Positions 26,051 to 34,429 of a DNA stretch of 64,000 bases are shown here, piece by piece. The DNA lies in assembly GCA_963732695.1 (NCBI GenBank), contig CAVTAP010000016.1:1-64000 (forward strand). The letters run 5' to 3'. The translations under genes and the position numbers were made by a program. Position 1 is the stretch's first letter. Each line of letters opens with the position of its first letter. This DNA comes from CADEDH01 sp963732695 (GTDB lineage: Bacteria; Actinomycetota; Acidimicrobiia; Acidimicrobiales; SZUA-35). The notes beneath the pieces are model-generated. The model was not told where the DNA came from. It saw nothing but the letters and a program-made list of their open reading frames with translations, and ran no database searches.

Positions 26051-26767
26051 TCAGAACAGGCGGGCGGACAGCTTCTTGCGCCAGGCGGTGGCCTCGGCCG
26101 GATCACCCAGCGCCAGCTCCTCCAGCAGGGTGACGAATTCCTGGCGGGCCTCGTCGTCCGCCTTCACCTCGTCGATCAGCTCGGTGAGCCGGGCCTCGAT
26201 ACGGGCCCGCTCACCCGTGGGCAGGGCGGCGTTGCGGGCCGCCTCGGCCACGGCCGCGATGTCTTCGTCTTCGGGGAAGGGGGCAAGCACCTCGAGGGCC
26301 TCGGAGGCCCGGTCGGTCTGGATCAGCAGCACGGCCAGCGACAGGGCGGCCAGCTTCGACTGGGGGTCTATCTCCACCGCTCGGCGCAGCGAGGCCTCGT
26401 CGCCCGCCTGCACCAGCTGATCCACCTCGGAGCCCACGTCGTCGGCGATCAGCTTGTTCACGAAGGCCCGGATCTGGGGCTCGGGCTGGGCCCCGACGAA
26501 CCCGTCGACCACCTGCCCCTGATACAGGGCGTAGACGGCCGGGATCGACTGCACGCGGAAGGCGGCCGACGCCTGAGGGTTCTCGTCGACGTTGATCTTG
26601 GCCAACACCACCCGGCCGTTCGTCTCGTCGACGACCTTCTCGATGATCGGCCCCAGGGTCTTGCACGGGCCACACCAGGGAGCCCACAGATCGACCACCA
26701 CTGGTGTGGTCATGGACCGGTTCAAGATCTCGGTCTCGAAGCTGGCGTCAGTCACATCGATCATCAT
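26051..26767 (-). CDS. Thioredoxin-TPR co-chaperone (CnoX/YbbN-like)
   Basis: The 238-residue protein joins a thioredoxin domain (residues 1-110, active site W31-C32-G-P-C35, cis-Pro in QSIPAVYAL) to a C-terminal TPR-like helical part (residues 115-238: ASLRRAVEIDPQSKLAALSLAVLLI). This is the layout of YbbN/CnoX, which protects substrates from oxidative aggregation and hands them to DnaK or GroEL. Because both active-site cysteines are present it may also be redox active. Single gene, divergent from the LLM oxidoreductase. Confidence 0.88.
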   Translation of the reverse strand: MMIDVTDASFETEILNRSMTTPVVVDLWAPWCGPCKTLGPIIEKVVDETNGRVVLAKINVDENPQASAAFRVQSIPAVYALYQGQVVDGFVGAQPEPQIRAFVNKLIADDVGSEVDQLVQAGDEASLRRAVEIDPQSKLAALSLAVLLIQTDRASEALEVLAPFPEDEDIAAVAEAARNAALPTGERARIEARLTELIDEVKADDEARQEFVTLLEELALGDPAEATAWRKKLSARLF

Positions 26768-26875
26768 CGAATTCCACGCTAGCGGGCTGGGTCGGAGGCC
26801 ACGTACCCGCTACGGTCGCGGCGTCGGGACCAGGCACGGCCGTGCCGGTCCGAGGACCCGGTCGAGGAGGCTGCG

Positions 26876-27889
26876 ATGAAGGTTGACGGTGGGTTCGGTT
26901 ACGGGGGCGGCCTGGAATCGGTGGTCGCCTCGGCCAAGGAACAGGAGGCCGCCGGCTACGACGGCTACTGGACGGCTGAGACGGCCCACGACCCCTTCCT
27001 CCCCCTCCTGCTGGCGGCCGAGCACACCACCACGCTCGAGCTCGGCACCTCGATCGCGGTGGCCTTCGCCCGCAGCCCGATGACGCTGGCCAACACCGCC
27101 TGGGATCTCCAGGCCTACTCGGGCCGTTTCATCCTCGGCCTCGGCTCCCAGATCAAGCCCCACATCACCAAGCGGTTCTCGATGCCGTGGTCGCAGCCGG
27201 CGGCCCGGATGCGGGAGATGGTGCTGGCCATCCGGGCCATCTGGGACTCGTGGAGCAACGGCACCAAGCTCGACTTCCGGGGCGACTTCTACCAGCACAC
27301 GCTGATGACGCCGTTCTTCGATCCCGGCCCCAACCCCCACGGCGACGCCAAGATCTTCCTCGCCGGGGTGGGCCCGCTGATGACCGAGGTGGCGGGCGAG
27401 GTGGCCGACGGCTTCATCTGCCACGGCTTCACCACCGAGCGGTTCCTGCGGGAGGTCACGATCCCGGCCCTGGCCGCCGGGCGGGCCAAGGCGGGCAAGA
27501 CCATGGAGGGCTTCGAGATCGTGGGCCCGTCGTTCGTCGTGACCGGCAACAACGAGGGCGAGATCGCCAACGCGGCCAAGGCCACCAAGCAGCAGATCTC
27601 GTTCTACGGGTCCACCCCCGCCTACCGCCCGGTGCTCGACCTGCACGGCTGGGGCGGCCTCCAGGACGAGCTCAACGCCATGTCCAAGCAGGGCCGGTGG
27701 GAGGAGATGGGCACGTTGGTGGACGAGGAGGTGCTCAACACCTTCGCCGTGGTGGGCGAGCCGGAGCACATCGGGGCCGAACTCAACCGCCGCTACGGCG
27801 ACTGCATCCAGCGGCTCAGCTTCTACGCCCCCTACAAGGCCGACCCCGACCGCTGGCGCAAGGTCATGGCCGATCTGAAGTCGGCCTGA
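26876..27889 (+). CDS. LLM-class F420-dependent oxidoreductase (TIGR03617-like)
   Basis: A TIM-barrel luciferase-like oxidoreductase of 337 residues. It opens MKVDGGFGYGGGLESVVASAKEQEAAGYDGYW, with LELGTSIAVAFARSP and LQAYSGRFILGLGSQIKPHI, a pattern I associate with the actinobacterial F420-dependent subfamily TIGR03617. Substrate unknown. A weak purine-rich site precedes the ATG. Cofactor assignment is from family recollection, not shown by sequence. Confidence 0.85.
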   Translation: MKVDGGFGYGGGLESVVASAKEQEAAGYDGYWTAETAHDPFLPLLLAAEHTTTLELGTSIAVAFARSPMTLANTAWDLQAYSGRFILGLGSQIKPHITKRFSMPWSQPAARMREMVLAIRAIWDSWSNGTKLDFRGDFYQHTLMTPFFDPGPNPHGDAKIFLAGVGPLMTEVAGEVADGFICHGFTTERFLREVTIPALAAGRAKAGKTMEGFEIVGPSFVVTGNNEGEIANAAKATKQQISFYGSTPAYRPVLDLHGWGGLQDELNAMSKQGRWEEMGTLVDEEVLNTFAVVGEPEHIGAELNRRYGDCIQRLSFYAPYKADPDRWRKVMADLKSA

Positions 27890-27931
27890 GACCGTCGTTC
27901 TGCGCGACGGCAGGTTACGGGGCGGGGCGGC

Positions 27932-29587
27932 TCAGGCCGGCTGGAGACCGTCGGTCTCGTACTGCTGGCGGCACAGCGCCCGCTGCAGCTTGCCCGAGCT
28001 GGTCTTGGGCAGGCTGCCGGGTTGGACCAGCACCACGTCGTGGCAGGGCACGCCCACCGTGGTCACCGACTGCCGGGCGATCTCGCTCCGCACCCGGTCG
28101 AGGTCGTCGGCCCGGCTCTCGGCCACCACCACCAGCCGCTCCTTGTTGTTGCGGCCCTTCACCCCGAACACGATCACGTTGCCGGCCCGGACCCCGTCGA
28201 CCCCGGCCACGGCCCGCTCGACGTCCTGGGGGTACACGTTGCGGCCGCCCACGATGATGAGGTCCTTGATCCGACCGCACATGACCATCTCACCGTCGGT
28301 GAGGTAGGCCAGATCGCCGGTGCGGAGCCAGCCGTCGACCAGGCTCTCGGCGTCGGCATCGGGCCGGTGGTAGTAGCCCGACATCACCGAGGTGCCGGCG
28401 ATCTGCAGTTCGCCCACCTCCCGCTCGCCCAGCACGGCGCCCGACGTGGGATCGACGATACGGAAGCGCAGCCCGGGCACGGGGCGGCCCAGCTTCACGA
28501 TCTCCCGGGCGTTGGGGTGGTCGGCCGGCACCGGGACGGCCCGCTGGTCCTGCTCCAGCATCGAGGCGTCGATCGTGTCGGTGTGCATGCCCGACAGGGG
28601 TTCGGGGAAGCTGCCGGCGATGGCCACCTCGGCCATGCCGAACGCGGGGAACACGGCACCGGGCCGCAGGCCGTGGCGGGCGCCGGCCTCGACGAAGGCC
28701 CGCACCGACGCCGGGTCCACCGGCTCGGCTCCGTTGAGGGCGATGCGCAACGACGACAGGTCGAGCGTTTCCTTGGCCGTGCGCAGGGCCCGGGTGGCCA
28801 ACACGTAGCTGAAATTGGGCCCGGCGGTGGCCGTGCCGCCGTAGGTGGAGATCCACTCCATCCAGCGGGCCGGGGCGGCCAGGAAGTCCTGGGGGGCGCC
28901 CAGCACCAGGTCGATGCCGGCGCTCATGGGCAGGATGCAGAAGCCCACGAGGCCCATGTCGTGGTAGAGGGGCAGCCAGGAGACCATCACGTCGGTCTCC
29001 ACGTCGACGTTCGCCGCCTCCAGGATGGCGTCGAGGTTGGCCGCCATCACCGAGTTGGGCAGCATCACGCCTTTGGGCTCGGAGGTGGAGCCGCTGGTGA
29101 ACTGGAGGACGAACAGGTCGTCCTCGTGATAGTGGGGCTGGATGAAGGCGTCGGGCCCGATGCCGGCGGCGGCCTCGGCCACCTCGGCCAGCGACCAGAT
29201 CGGCGGGTCGTCGGGCGCCGGCTCCACGAACGGGGCGAAGTCGGGATCGATCAGCACGGCCACGCAGTCGGCGGCGTGGATGCGGGCCTTGGTGACGGCC
29301 GTGAACTCCTCCAGTGAGCCGAGCCGCATGGGCAGGGGAAGCACCACCGGCGTGGCGCCGGTGAGCCACACCGCCTGGAGCGAGGTGACGAGCAGCGGCG
29401 TGGTGGGGCCGAGCACGGCCACGTGCTCACCCTGGCTGACGCCCCGGGCCTGGAGCGCCCCGGCCATGGCCCTGGCGTTCTCGTGGAGCTCGCCCCACGT
29501 CATCGTCTCCGGCTCCGGTCCGGTGACGAAGGTGATCCGCCCATCGCCCTTGGCCGCGTGCTCGATTCGGCTGACAATGGTCCGCAT
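27932..29587 (-). CDS. Fatty acyl-AMP ligase / acyl-CoA synthetase family
   Basis: An ANL-superfamily adenylating enzyme of 551 residues. The AMP/phosphate loop is TSGSTSEPKG, and SWLPLYHDMGL is the motif shared by FAAL-type enzymes (FadD32 group). GWLRTGDL, GRIKDLIIVGG and the C-terminal lysine in LPKTSSGKLQR are all intact, so it should adenylate a fatty acid. Whether the product goes to a carrier protein (FAAL) or CoA cannot be decided here. It is divergent from the SnoaL gene by only 38 bp, which suggests shared control. Confidence 0.88.
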   Translation of the reverse strand: MRTIVSRIEHAAKGDGRITFVTGPEPETMTWGELHENARAMAGALQARGVSQGEHVAVLGPTTPLLVTSLQAVWLTGATPVVLPLPMRLGSLEEFTAVTKARIHAADCVAVLIDPDFAPFVEPAPDDPPIWSLAEVAEAAAGIGPDAFIQPHYHEDDLFVLQFTSGSTSEPKGVMLPNSVMAANLDAILEAANVDVETDVMVSWLPLYHDMGLVGFCILPMSAGIDLVLGAPQDFLAAPARWMEWISTYGGTATAGPNFSYVLATRALRTAKETLDLSSLRIALNGAEPVDPASVRAFVEAGARHGLRPGAVFPAFGMAEVAIAGSFPEPLSGMHTDTIDASMLEQDQRAVPVPADHPNAREIVKLGRPVPGLRFRIVDPTSGAVLGEREVGELQIAGTSVMSGYYHRPDADAESLVDGWLRTGDLAYLTDGEMVMCGRIKDLIIVGGRNVYPQDVERAVAGVDGVRAGNVIVFGVKGRNNKERLVVVAESRADDLDRVRSEIARQSVTTVGVPCHDVVLVQPGSLPKTSSGKLQRALCRQQYETDGLQPA

Positions 29588-29625
29588 TGTTGTTGAGACC
29601 CGTCAGGGGACGGAAAGGTTACGCA

Positions 29626-30063
29626 GTGGACCAACACCAGAGCCTCGACGACCGGCTCGATCCGGCCACCCGGATCAGCGCCTACTTCGCCGCCTGCAGC
29701 ACCGGTACGGCCGACGACATCGCCGCCCACTTCACCGATGACGCCGTGATATGGGACACCAACCTGGCCCCCTGCCGGGGCCGCCACGCCATCGGCGCCA
29801 TGTGGGTGAAGGTCCGCCAGCGCTGGGGTGGCGCAGTGTGGACCGTCGACACCGCGGTCACCGACGGGACCACCGCCGCCATCGAATGGACGATGACGGG
29901 CCACGATCCCCGGCGGGAGCAGCTCCCCTTCGCCTTCCACGGGTCCGAGCACTACGCCTTCCGGGACTCGCTGATCGCCGAGATCCGCCAGTACTGGACG
30001 TTCGACCCTGACCGCCTCGACACCGGTCTGGTGGACTGGGACTACGACCTACCCCGGCAGTGA
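29626..30063 (+). CDS. SnoaL/NTF2-like protein
   Basis: A small 145-residue alpha+beta-barrel (NTF2 fold) protein: ISAYFAACSTGTADDIAAHFTDDAVIWD at the N terminus and HGSEHYAFRDSLIAEIRQYW near the end. SnoaL-like proteins include polyketide cyclases, isomerases and hydrolases; no specific activity can be assigned. GTG 29626 with GGAAAGG upstream is preferred over an earlier in-frame codon. Its TGA overlaps the P450 GTG by 4 bp, so the two are translationally coupled. Confidence 0.78.
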   Translation: MDQHQSLDDRLDPATRISAYFAACSTGTADDIAAHFTDDAVIWDTNLAPCRGRHAIGAMWVKVRQRWGGAVWTVDTAVTDGTTAAIEWTMTGHDPRREQLPFAFHGSEHYAFRDSLIAEIRQYWTFDPDRLDTGLVDWDYDLPRQ

Positions 30064-31400
30064 CGCCTGACATAACGATGGCGCGTACCGAGCGGGCGCG
30101 GGAGAGTGACGGCATGCGCAAGGAACAGGTCCTGTTGCCGCTGGTGCGGGGAGTGGTGCACCGGCCCCGACTGGCATCCGCCTTCTTCCGCTTCGACCGG
30201 TGGGGCAACCCCTTCACCGAGGCGATCTTCCGGGACCCCTACCCCTCGTACCACAAGATCCGGGCCGACGGCCCCGTGGTGTACCGGGGCCTGTACCAAC
30301 AATGGTTCGTGAGCGGCTACGACGAGGTGCGCGAGGTGCTGGCCTCCGACCAGGTCGACGTGGGCACCCAGATCGACGTCCTGCTCGATGTGCGCCCCTA
30401 CACCGGGCTGAGCGAGCAGGCGGCGTGGCTGTTCCGCCACTTCCTGCTGATGCTCGACCCGCCCGACCACGGGCGGCTCCGCAGCCTGGTGGCCAAGGCC
30501 TTCACCCCCCGCCGGGTGGCCAATCTGGAGGGCCGCATCCGCTCTCTGGCCACCAAGGAGCTGGACCGGCTGGCCGCATCGGGCGAGGGCACGTGGGAGA
30601 TGGTCGAGGGGTTCAACCTCCCCCTCCCGATACACGTGATCGCCGACCTGCTCGGCCTGCCCCCCGACCGTTGGCACTGGGCCCGCCACAACATCCACCG
30701 GCTGGTCCAGCTGCTCGATCCCTTCGAGAACTTCGATCCGGCCGACGTGAACGAGGCGGCAGCCGAGGCCTGGGAGGTGTGGGGCGCCCTGGCCGACGAG
30801 CGCCGGGCCGACCCCACCGACGACCTGCTCACCGCCCTGGTGGAGGTGGAGCAGGACGGCGACCGTCTGAGCCGGGACGAGCTGGTGGTGATGGCCACGT
30901 TCCTCATGGGGGCCGGCTTCGAGACCACGGCCAGCCTGCTGGGCAACGCCACCGTGGCCCTGGCCGCCCATCCCGACCAGCGGGACCTGCTGCGCCGTTC
31001 CCCCGACCTGTGGCCCAACGCGGTGGAGGAGCTGATCCGCTACGACACCTCGGTGCGGCGCGACCCCCGCCACACCAACGCCCCGCTGACCGTGGGCGGG
31101 GTGACGATCCCGGCCGGGTCCAACGTGCTGCTGATGCTGGACGCCGCCAACCACGACCCCCGCCACTACGACGACCCCGACGCCCTCCGCCTCGACCGGA
31201 TCGACCCCCGGCCGATCTCGTTCGGCTACGGCATCCACCACTGCCTGGGGGCCAACCTGGCCCGCCTGGAGCTGAAGGTAGGCCTCCAGTGCCTCCTGGA
31301 GGCGGCCGGCGACTACACCGTGGATGCCGACGCCGTTGTCTGGAAGCGGTCGGCCACCCTGCGCGGTCCGTCCCGCCTCCCCCTGCGCCCCGGCACCTGA
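30060..31400 (+). CDS. Cytochrome P450
   Basis: A heme monooxygenase of 446 residues. The I-helix motif AGFETT is present, ExxR is EELIR, and the heme loop is FGYGIHHCLGA with the ligand Cys at 395. No membrane anchor is seen, so it is a soluble bacterial P450. It is coupled to the SnoaL gene and lies beside the acyl-AMP ligase, which suggests an acyl, steroid or polyketide-like substrate (inference). Confidence 0.93.
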   Translation: MTPDITMARTERARESDGMRKEQVLLPLVRGVVHRPRLASAFFRFDRWGNPFTEAIFRDPYPSYHKIRADGPVVYRGLYQQWFVSGYDEVREVLASDQVDVGTQIDVLLDVRPYTGLSEQAAWLFRHFLLMLDPPDHGRLRSLVAKAFTPRRVANLEGRIRSLATKELDRLAASGEGTWEMVEGFNLPLPIHVIADLLGLPPDRWHWARHNIHRLVQLLDPFENFDPADVNEAAAEAWEVWGALADERRADPTDDLLTALVEVEQDGDRLSRDELVVMATFLMGAGFETTASLLGNATVALAAHPDQRDLLRRSPDLWPNAVEELIRYDTSVRRDPRHTNAPLTVGGVTIPAGSNVLLMLDAANHDPRHYDDPDALRLDRIDPRPISFGYGIHHCLGANLARLELKVGLQCLLEAAGDYTVDADAVVWKRSATLRGPSRLPLRPGT

Positions 31401-31458
31401 TCACGGGCGCCCGGTCGCCCACCCCGCCGCTGATCAGGGGCGCCCGGTCGCCAACCCG
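31398..31458. repeat. Two-copy direct repeat after the P450 gene
   Basis: TGATCACGGGCGCCCGGTCG at 31398 and TGATCAGGGGCGCCCGGTCG at 31431 are near identical with a 33-bp period. The first TGA is the P450 stop codon. The repeat ends just before the hydrolase start. Confidence 0.6.
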
Positions 31459-31473
31459 ATCTACGATCCCGTG

Positions 31474-32169
31474 ATGGCAACCTACGTTCTCGTACACGGC
31501 GCCTGGAGCGGGGCCCATGGCTTCCGCTCCACCCGCCGGCTCCTGCAGGCCCAGGGTCACGAGGTGACCACCCCCAGCCTCACCGGCATCGGTGAGCGGT
31601 CCCACCTCACCAGCCCCCAGGTCGATCTCACCACCCATATCGCCGATGTGGTGAACCACGTGCTGTACGAGGACCTCACCGACATCGTGCTGCTCGGCTT
31701 CTCCTACGGCGGGTTCGTGGTCACCGGTGCCCTGGAGCACATCGCCGACCGGGTGGGCCAGCTCGTCTACCTCGACGCCTTCGTGCCGGCCGACGGCCAG
31801 ACGGTGAGCGATCTCACCGGCCTCCCCGGCCGCCGCATCGGCCTCGGGCTCGACTGGCTGATCCCGCCCCGGCCCCGGGAGTTCGAGGACCCGGCCGAGG
31901 CCGAGTTCGCCAACCCCCGCCGGGTCCCCCACCCCGTGGGTTGCTTCACCGAACCGGTACGGCTGGCCAAGCCGTTGGAAGACTTCGGCTTCCCCCTCAC
32001 CTACGTCAAGGCCACCGGCGAGCCCCGGCCCGACGCCAGCGACGGCTTCTGGGACGCCTACGACCGGGCCCAGGCCTCGCCGGCCTGGCGCACGTTCACC
32101 GTCGATACCAACCACATGATCCCCAACAACCGCCCCGGAGAGCTGGCCGACATCCTGACCGCCTTGTAG
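31474..32169 (+). CDS. Alpha/beta hydrolase (esterase EstA/pyrethroid-hydrolase type)
   Basis: A 231-residue hydrolase: VLVHGAWSGAHGF (oxyanion), GFSYGGFV (nucleophile elbow), and a C-terminal His in NHMIPNNRP. The organisation resembles plant-type esterase/hydroxynitrile-lyase relatives common in actinobacteria. GTG 31471 directly before ATG 31474 is an equally possible start. It lies 73 bp after the P450 and may be co-transcribed with it. Confidence 0.82.
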   Translation: MATYVLVHGAWSGAHGFRSTRRLLQAQGHEVTTPSLTGIGERSHLTSPQVDLTTHIADVVNHVLYEDLTDIVLLGFSYGGFVVTGALEHIADRVGQLVYLDAFVPADGQTVSDLTGLPGRRIGLGLDWLIPPRPREFEDPAEAEFANPRRVPHPVGCFTEPVRLAKPLEDFGFPLTYVKATGEPRPDASDGFWDAYDRAQASPAWRTFTVDTNHMIPNNRPGELADILTAL

Positions 32170-32226
32170 GGGGGGACCCCACCCCGACGGCGGCCGACAG
32201 CCGGGGCGCCCGATACGGTTCGTCCT

Positions 32227-33510
32227 GTGGTGACGCTCAAGCTCAAGACGTCCCCCGACCCGCAGCCCGACTTCCTGGCCCTGCCGTGGTCGGAGCCGCT
32301 GGCCCGGTGGCCCGAGGAGCTGGCCGTGCGTCTCCCGACCGGGCGCCACCGCCACGTCGTCCGGTTCATCGAGTGCGAGGGCCGGTACTTCGCCTGCAAG
32401 GAGCTGACCACCCGCCTCGCCCTGCGGGAGTTCACCCTCCTCCAGCACCTCAAAGACGAGAGCCTGCCGGTGGTGGACCTGGTGGGGGTGGCCCTCGACC
32501 GGCGGGCGGCCGACGGCACCCCCCTCGACGCCGTGCTCATCACCCGCCACCTGCCCTACTCGCTCCCCTATTTCCACCTCTTCACCGGGCCCAACACCGA
32601 GGGCCTCCACACCCGGCTCATCGACGCCCTGGCCGTGCTCCTGTGCCGGCTCCATCTGGGCGGGTTCTTCTGGGGCGACTGTTCCCTGGGCAACGTGCTG
32701 TTCCGCCGGGATGTGGGGGCCCTGGCCGCCTACGTGGTCGACACCGAGACGGGCGAAGCCCACGACGCCCTCACCGACGGCCAACGCCAGCTCGACCTCG
32801 ACATCGCGGCCGAGAACATCGCCGGCGGCCTGTTCGAGCTGGAGGCCATCGGCCGCCTCGGCAGCGGTGTCGACCCGGTGGAGCTCACCGAGCAGCTCCT
32901 GCGCCGGTACCGGAGCCTGTGGGACGAGCTGACCCGGATCGACGAGCTCGACCCCACCGAGCTGTGGCGGGTGCACGACCGGCTCTGCCGGCTCAACGAC
33001 CTCGGGTTCGACACCGCCGAGGTGGAGCTGCGGGGCGACGAGACGAGGCGGGCCGTGCGGTTCCGCCCCGTGATCGTGGAGGAAGGCCACCACCGGCGGG
33101 AGCTGGGCCGACTGACCGGGATCGAGGCCGAGGAGAACCAGGCCCGGCGGCTGCTGTCCGACATCCGGGGCTTCTCCGCCGGGCTGGCGGCGGCCGACCG
33201 GGGCGCACCCCAGCCCGAAGCCGTTGTCGCCTACCGATGGCTGGCCGAGCGGTACCGGCCCACGGTGGGGTCGGTCCCGGCCGGGATGCGGGGACGGCTC
33301 ACCGAGGCCGAGCTGTTCAACCAGATCCTCGATCACCTGTGGTTCCTGAGCGAGGCCGACGGTCGTGACGTGGGCCTACCCACCGCCACCCGCAGCTACC
33401 TGGCCCGGGTGCTGGCCGACCTACCCCAGGAGGCAGCCGTGATCGGCGACGCCGACCCCGACCCCGAGGATCCCCACGCCGGGCGGGACCCCAGGCCCCC
33501 CGCGCTCTAG
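32227..33510 (+). CDS. DUF4032 protein with kinase-like fold
   Basis: A 427-residue protein with a lipopolysaccharide-kinase-like N-terminal region (residues 35-215). FACKELTTRLALREF looks like the ATP-binding Lys and helix, and LHLGGFFWGDCSLGNVLF like a catalytic HxD-type loop with GDCSLGN, then VVDTETGEAH as the metal-binding Asp. The C-terminal DUF4032 part includes TRRAVRFRPVIVEEGHHRRELGRLTGI. It is widespread in actinobacteria without an established function. GTG start. Confidence 0.78.
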   Translation: MVTLKLKTSPDPQPDFLALPWSEPLARWPEELAVRLPTGRHRHVVRFIECEGRYFACKELTTRLALREFTLLQHLKDESLPVVDLVGVALDRRAADGTPLDAVLITRHLPYSLPYFHLFTGPNTEGLHTRLIDALAVLLCRLHLGGFFWGDCSLGNVLFRRDVGALAAYVVDTETGEAHDALTDGQRQLDLDIAAENIAGGLFELEAIGRLGSGVDPVELTEQLLRRYRSLWDELTRIDELDPTELWRVHDRLCRLNDLGFDTAEVELRGDETRRAVRFRPVIVEEGHHRRELGRLTGIEAEENQARRLLSDIRGFSAGLAAADRGAPQPEAVVAYRWLAERYRPTVGSVPAGMRGRLTEAELFNQILDHLWFLSEADGRDVGLPTATRSYLARVLADLPQEAAVIGDADPDPEDPHAGRDPRPPAL

Positions 33511-33568
33511 GATCGGCAGGCCGGCGGGGTCCCCTGCCGGCGCCCGCACACCAAGGGGGAGGCCAGCC

Positions 33569-34429
33569 GTGCCCGACACGACCTCGTACACCGGTTTCGA
33601 CACCACGACCGAGGAACCCGGCATCCTCGTCGTCACCTTCAACCGTCCGCAGACGCTGAACGCCGCCACCCAACCCATGAAACGCGATCTGGTGGAGGTG
33701 CTCACCCAGGCCCAGATGGACGACGGCGTGCGGGTGGTGGTCTTCACCGGCACCGGCACCGGCTTCTGGGCCGGCGACGACCTCAGCGACGGCTACAAGG
33801 ACGCCCCGACCGGGGTGATGCCGCGCATCCACGGCGGCCACCACACGCCCACCGGCACCTACAACGGGCTGCGGGTGCTGTCCCAGGCCGTCAACGTGGC
33901 CGTCCGCAACCTCGACAAGCTCACGATCGCCGCCATCAACGGCTTCGCCATCCAGACCGGCTTCTCCCTCGCCCTGGCCTGCGACTTCCGCATCGCGGCC
34001 AAGGGGGCCCGGATGGGCAGCGCCACCCTCCGCTTCGGTCTCCTGCCCGACGAGGGCGGCCAGTATCTCCTGGTCCAGCACCTGGGCGTGGCCGGCGCCA
34101 TGGACTTCCTGATGCGCAAGCGGATCGTCGAGGCCGAGACGGCCCACGAGCTGGGCCTGGTGAACGAGGTGGTGGAGCCCGACCGGCTCATGCCGGCGGC
34201 GCTCGACCTGGCCCGGGAGCTGGCCGACGGCCCCCAGATGGCCATGCGGATGCTGAAGCGCTCGGTCTACCTGGCGGCCGAGCAGACCTTCAGCCACGCC
34301 CTGGAGGACATCGCCGCCCGCACCGCCGTGACCGACCACCTGCCCGACGCCACCGAAGGCATGCGGGCCTTCCGGGAGAAGCGGTCCGCCACGTTCAATC
34401 AGGGCCTCGGCGGTCGAGGGACGCAGTGA
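33569..34429 (+). CDS. Enoyl-CoA hydratase/isomerase family protein
   Basis: A crotonase-fold protein of 286 residues: GTGFWAGDDLSD at the oxyanion region, INGFAIQTGFSLALACDFRIAAKG at the CoA-binding helix, and LRFGLLPDEGGQYLL. The usual PE of the second catalytic Glu (as in GTPEINLGLIP) is replaced by A-T in GSATLRFGLLPD, so classical hydratase activity is doubtful; an isomerase, hydrolase or other crotonase reaction is possible. The amidase follows with a 4-bp overlap. Confidence 0.85.
   Translation: MPDTTSYTGFDTTTEEPGILVVTFNRPQTLNAATQPMKRDLVEVLTQAQMDDGVRVVVFTGTGTGFWAGDDLSDGYKDAPTGVMPRIHGGHHTPTGTYNGLRVLSQAVNVAVRNLDKLTIAAINGFAIQTGFSLALACDFRIAAKGARMGSATLRFGLLPDEGGQYLLVQHLGVAGAMDFLMRKRIVEAETAHELGLVNEVVEPDRLMPAALDLARELADGPQMAMRMLKRSVYLAAEQTFSHALEDIAARTAVTDHLPDATEGMRAFREKRSATFNQGLGGRGTQ

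Noticed and set aside
30904..33336. An 810-codon minus-strand open frame
   Set aside because: It is antisense to the P450, hydrolase and DUF4032 genes, with low-complexity His/Gly/Pro composition and no motifs.
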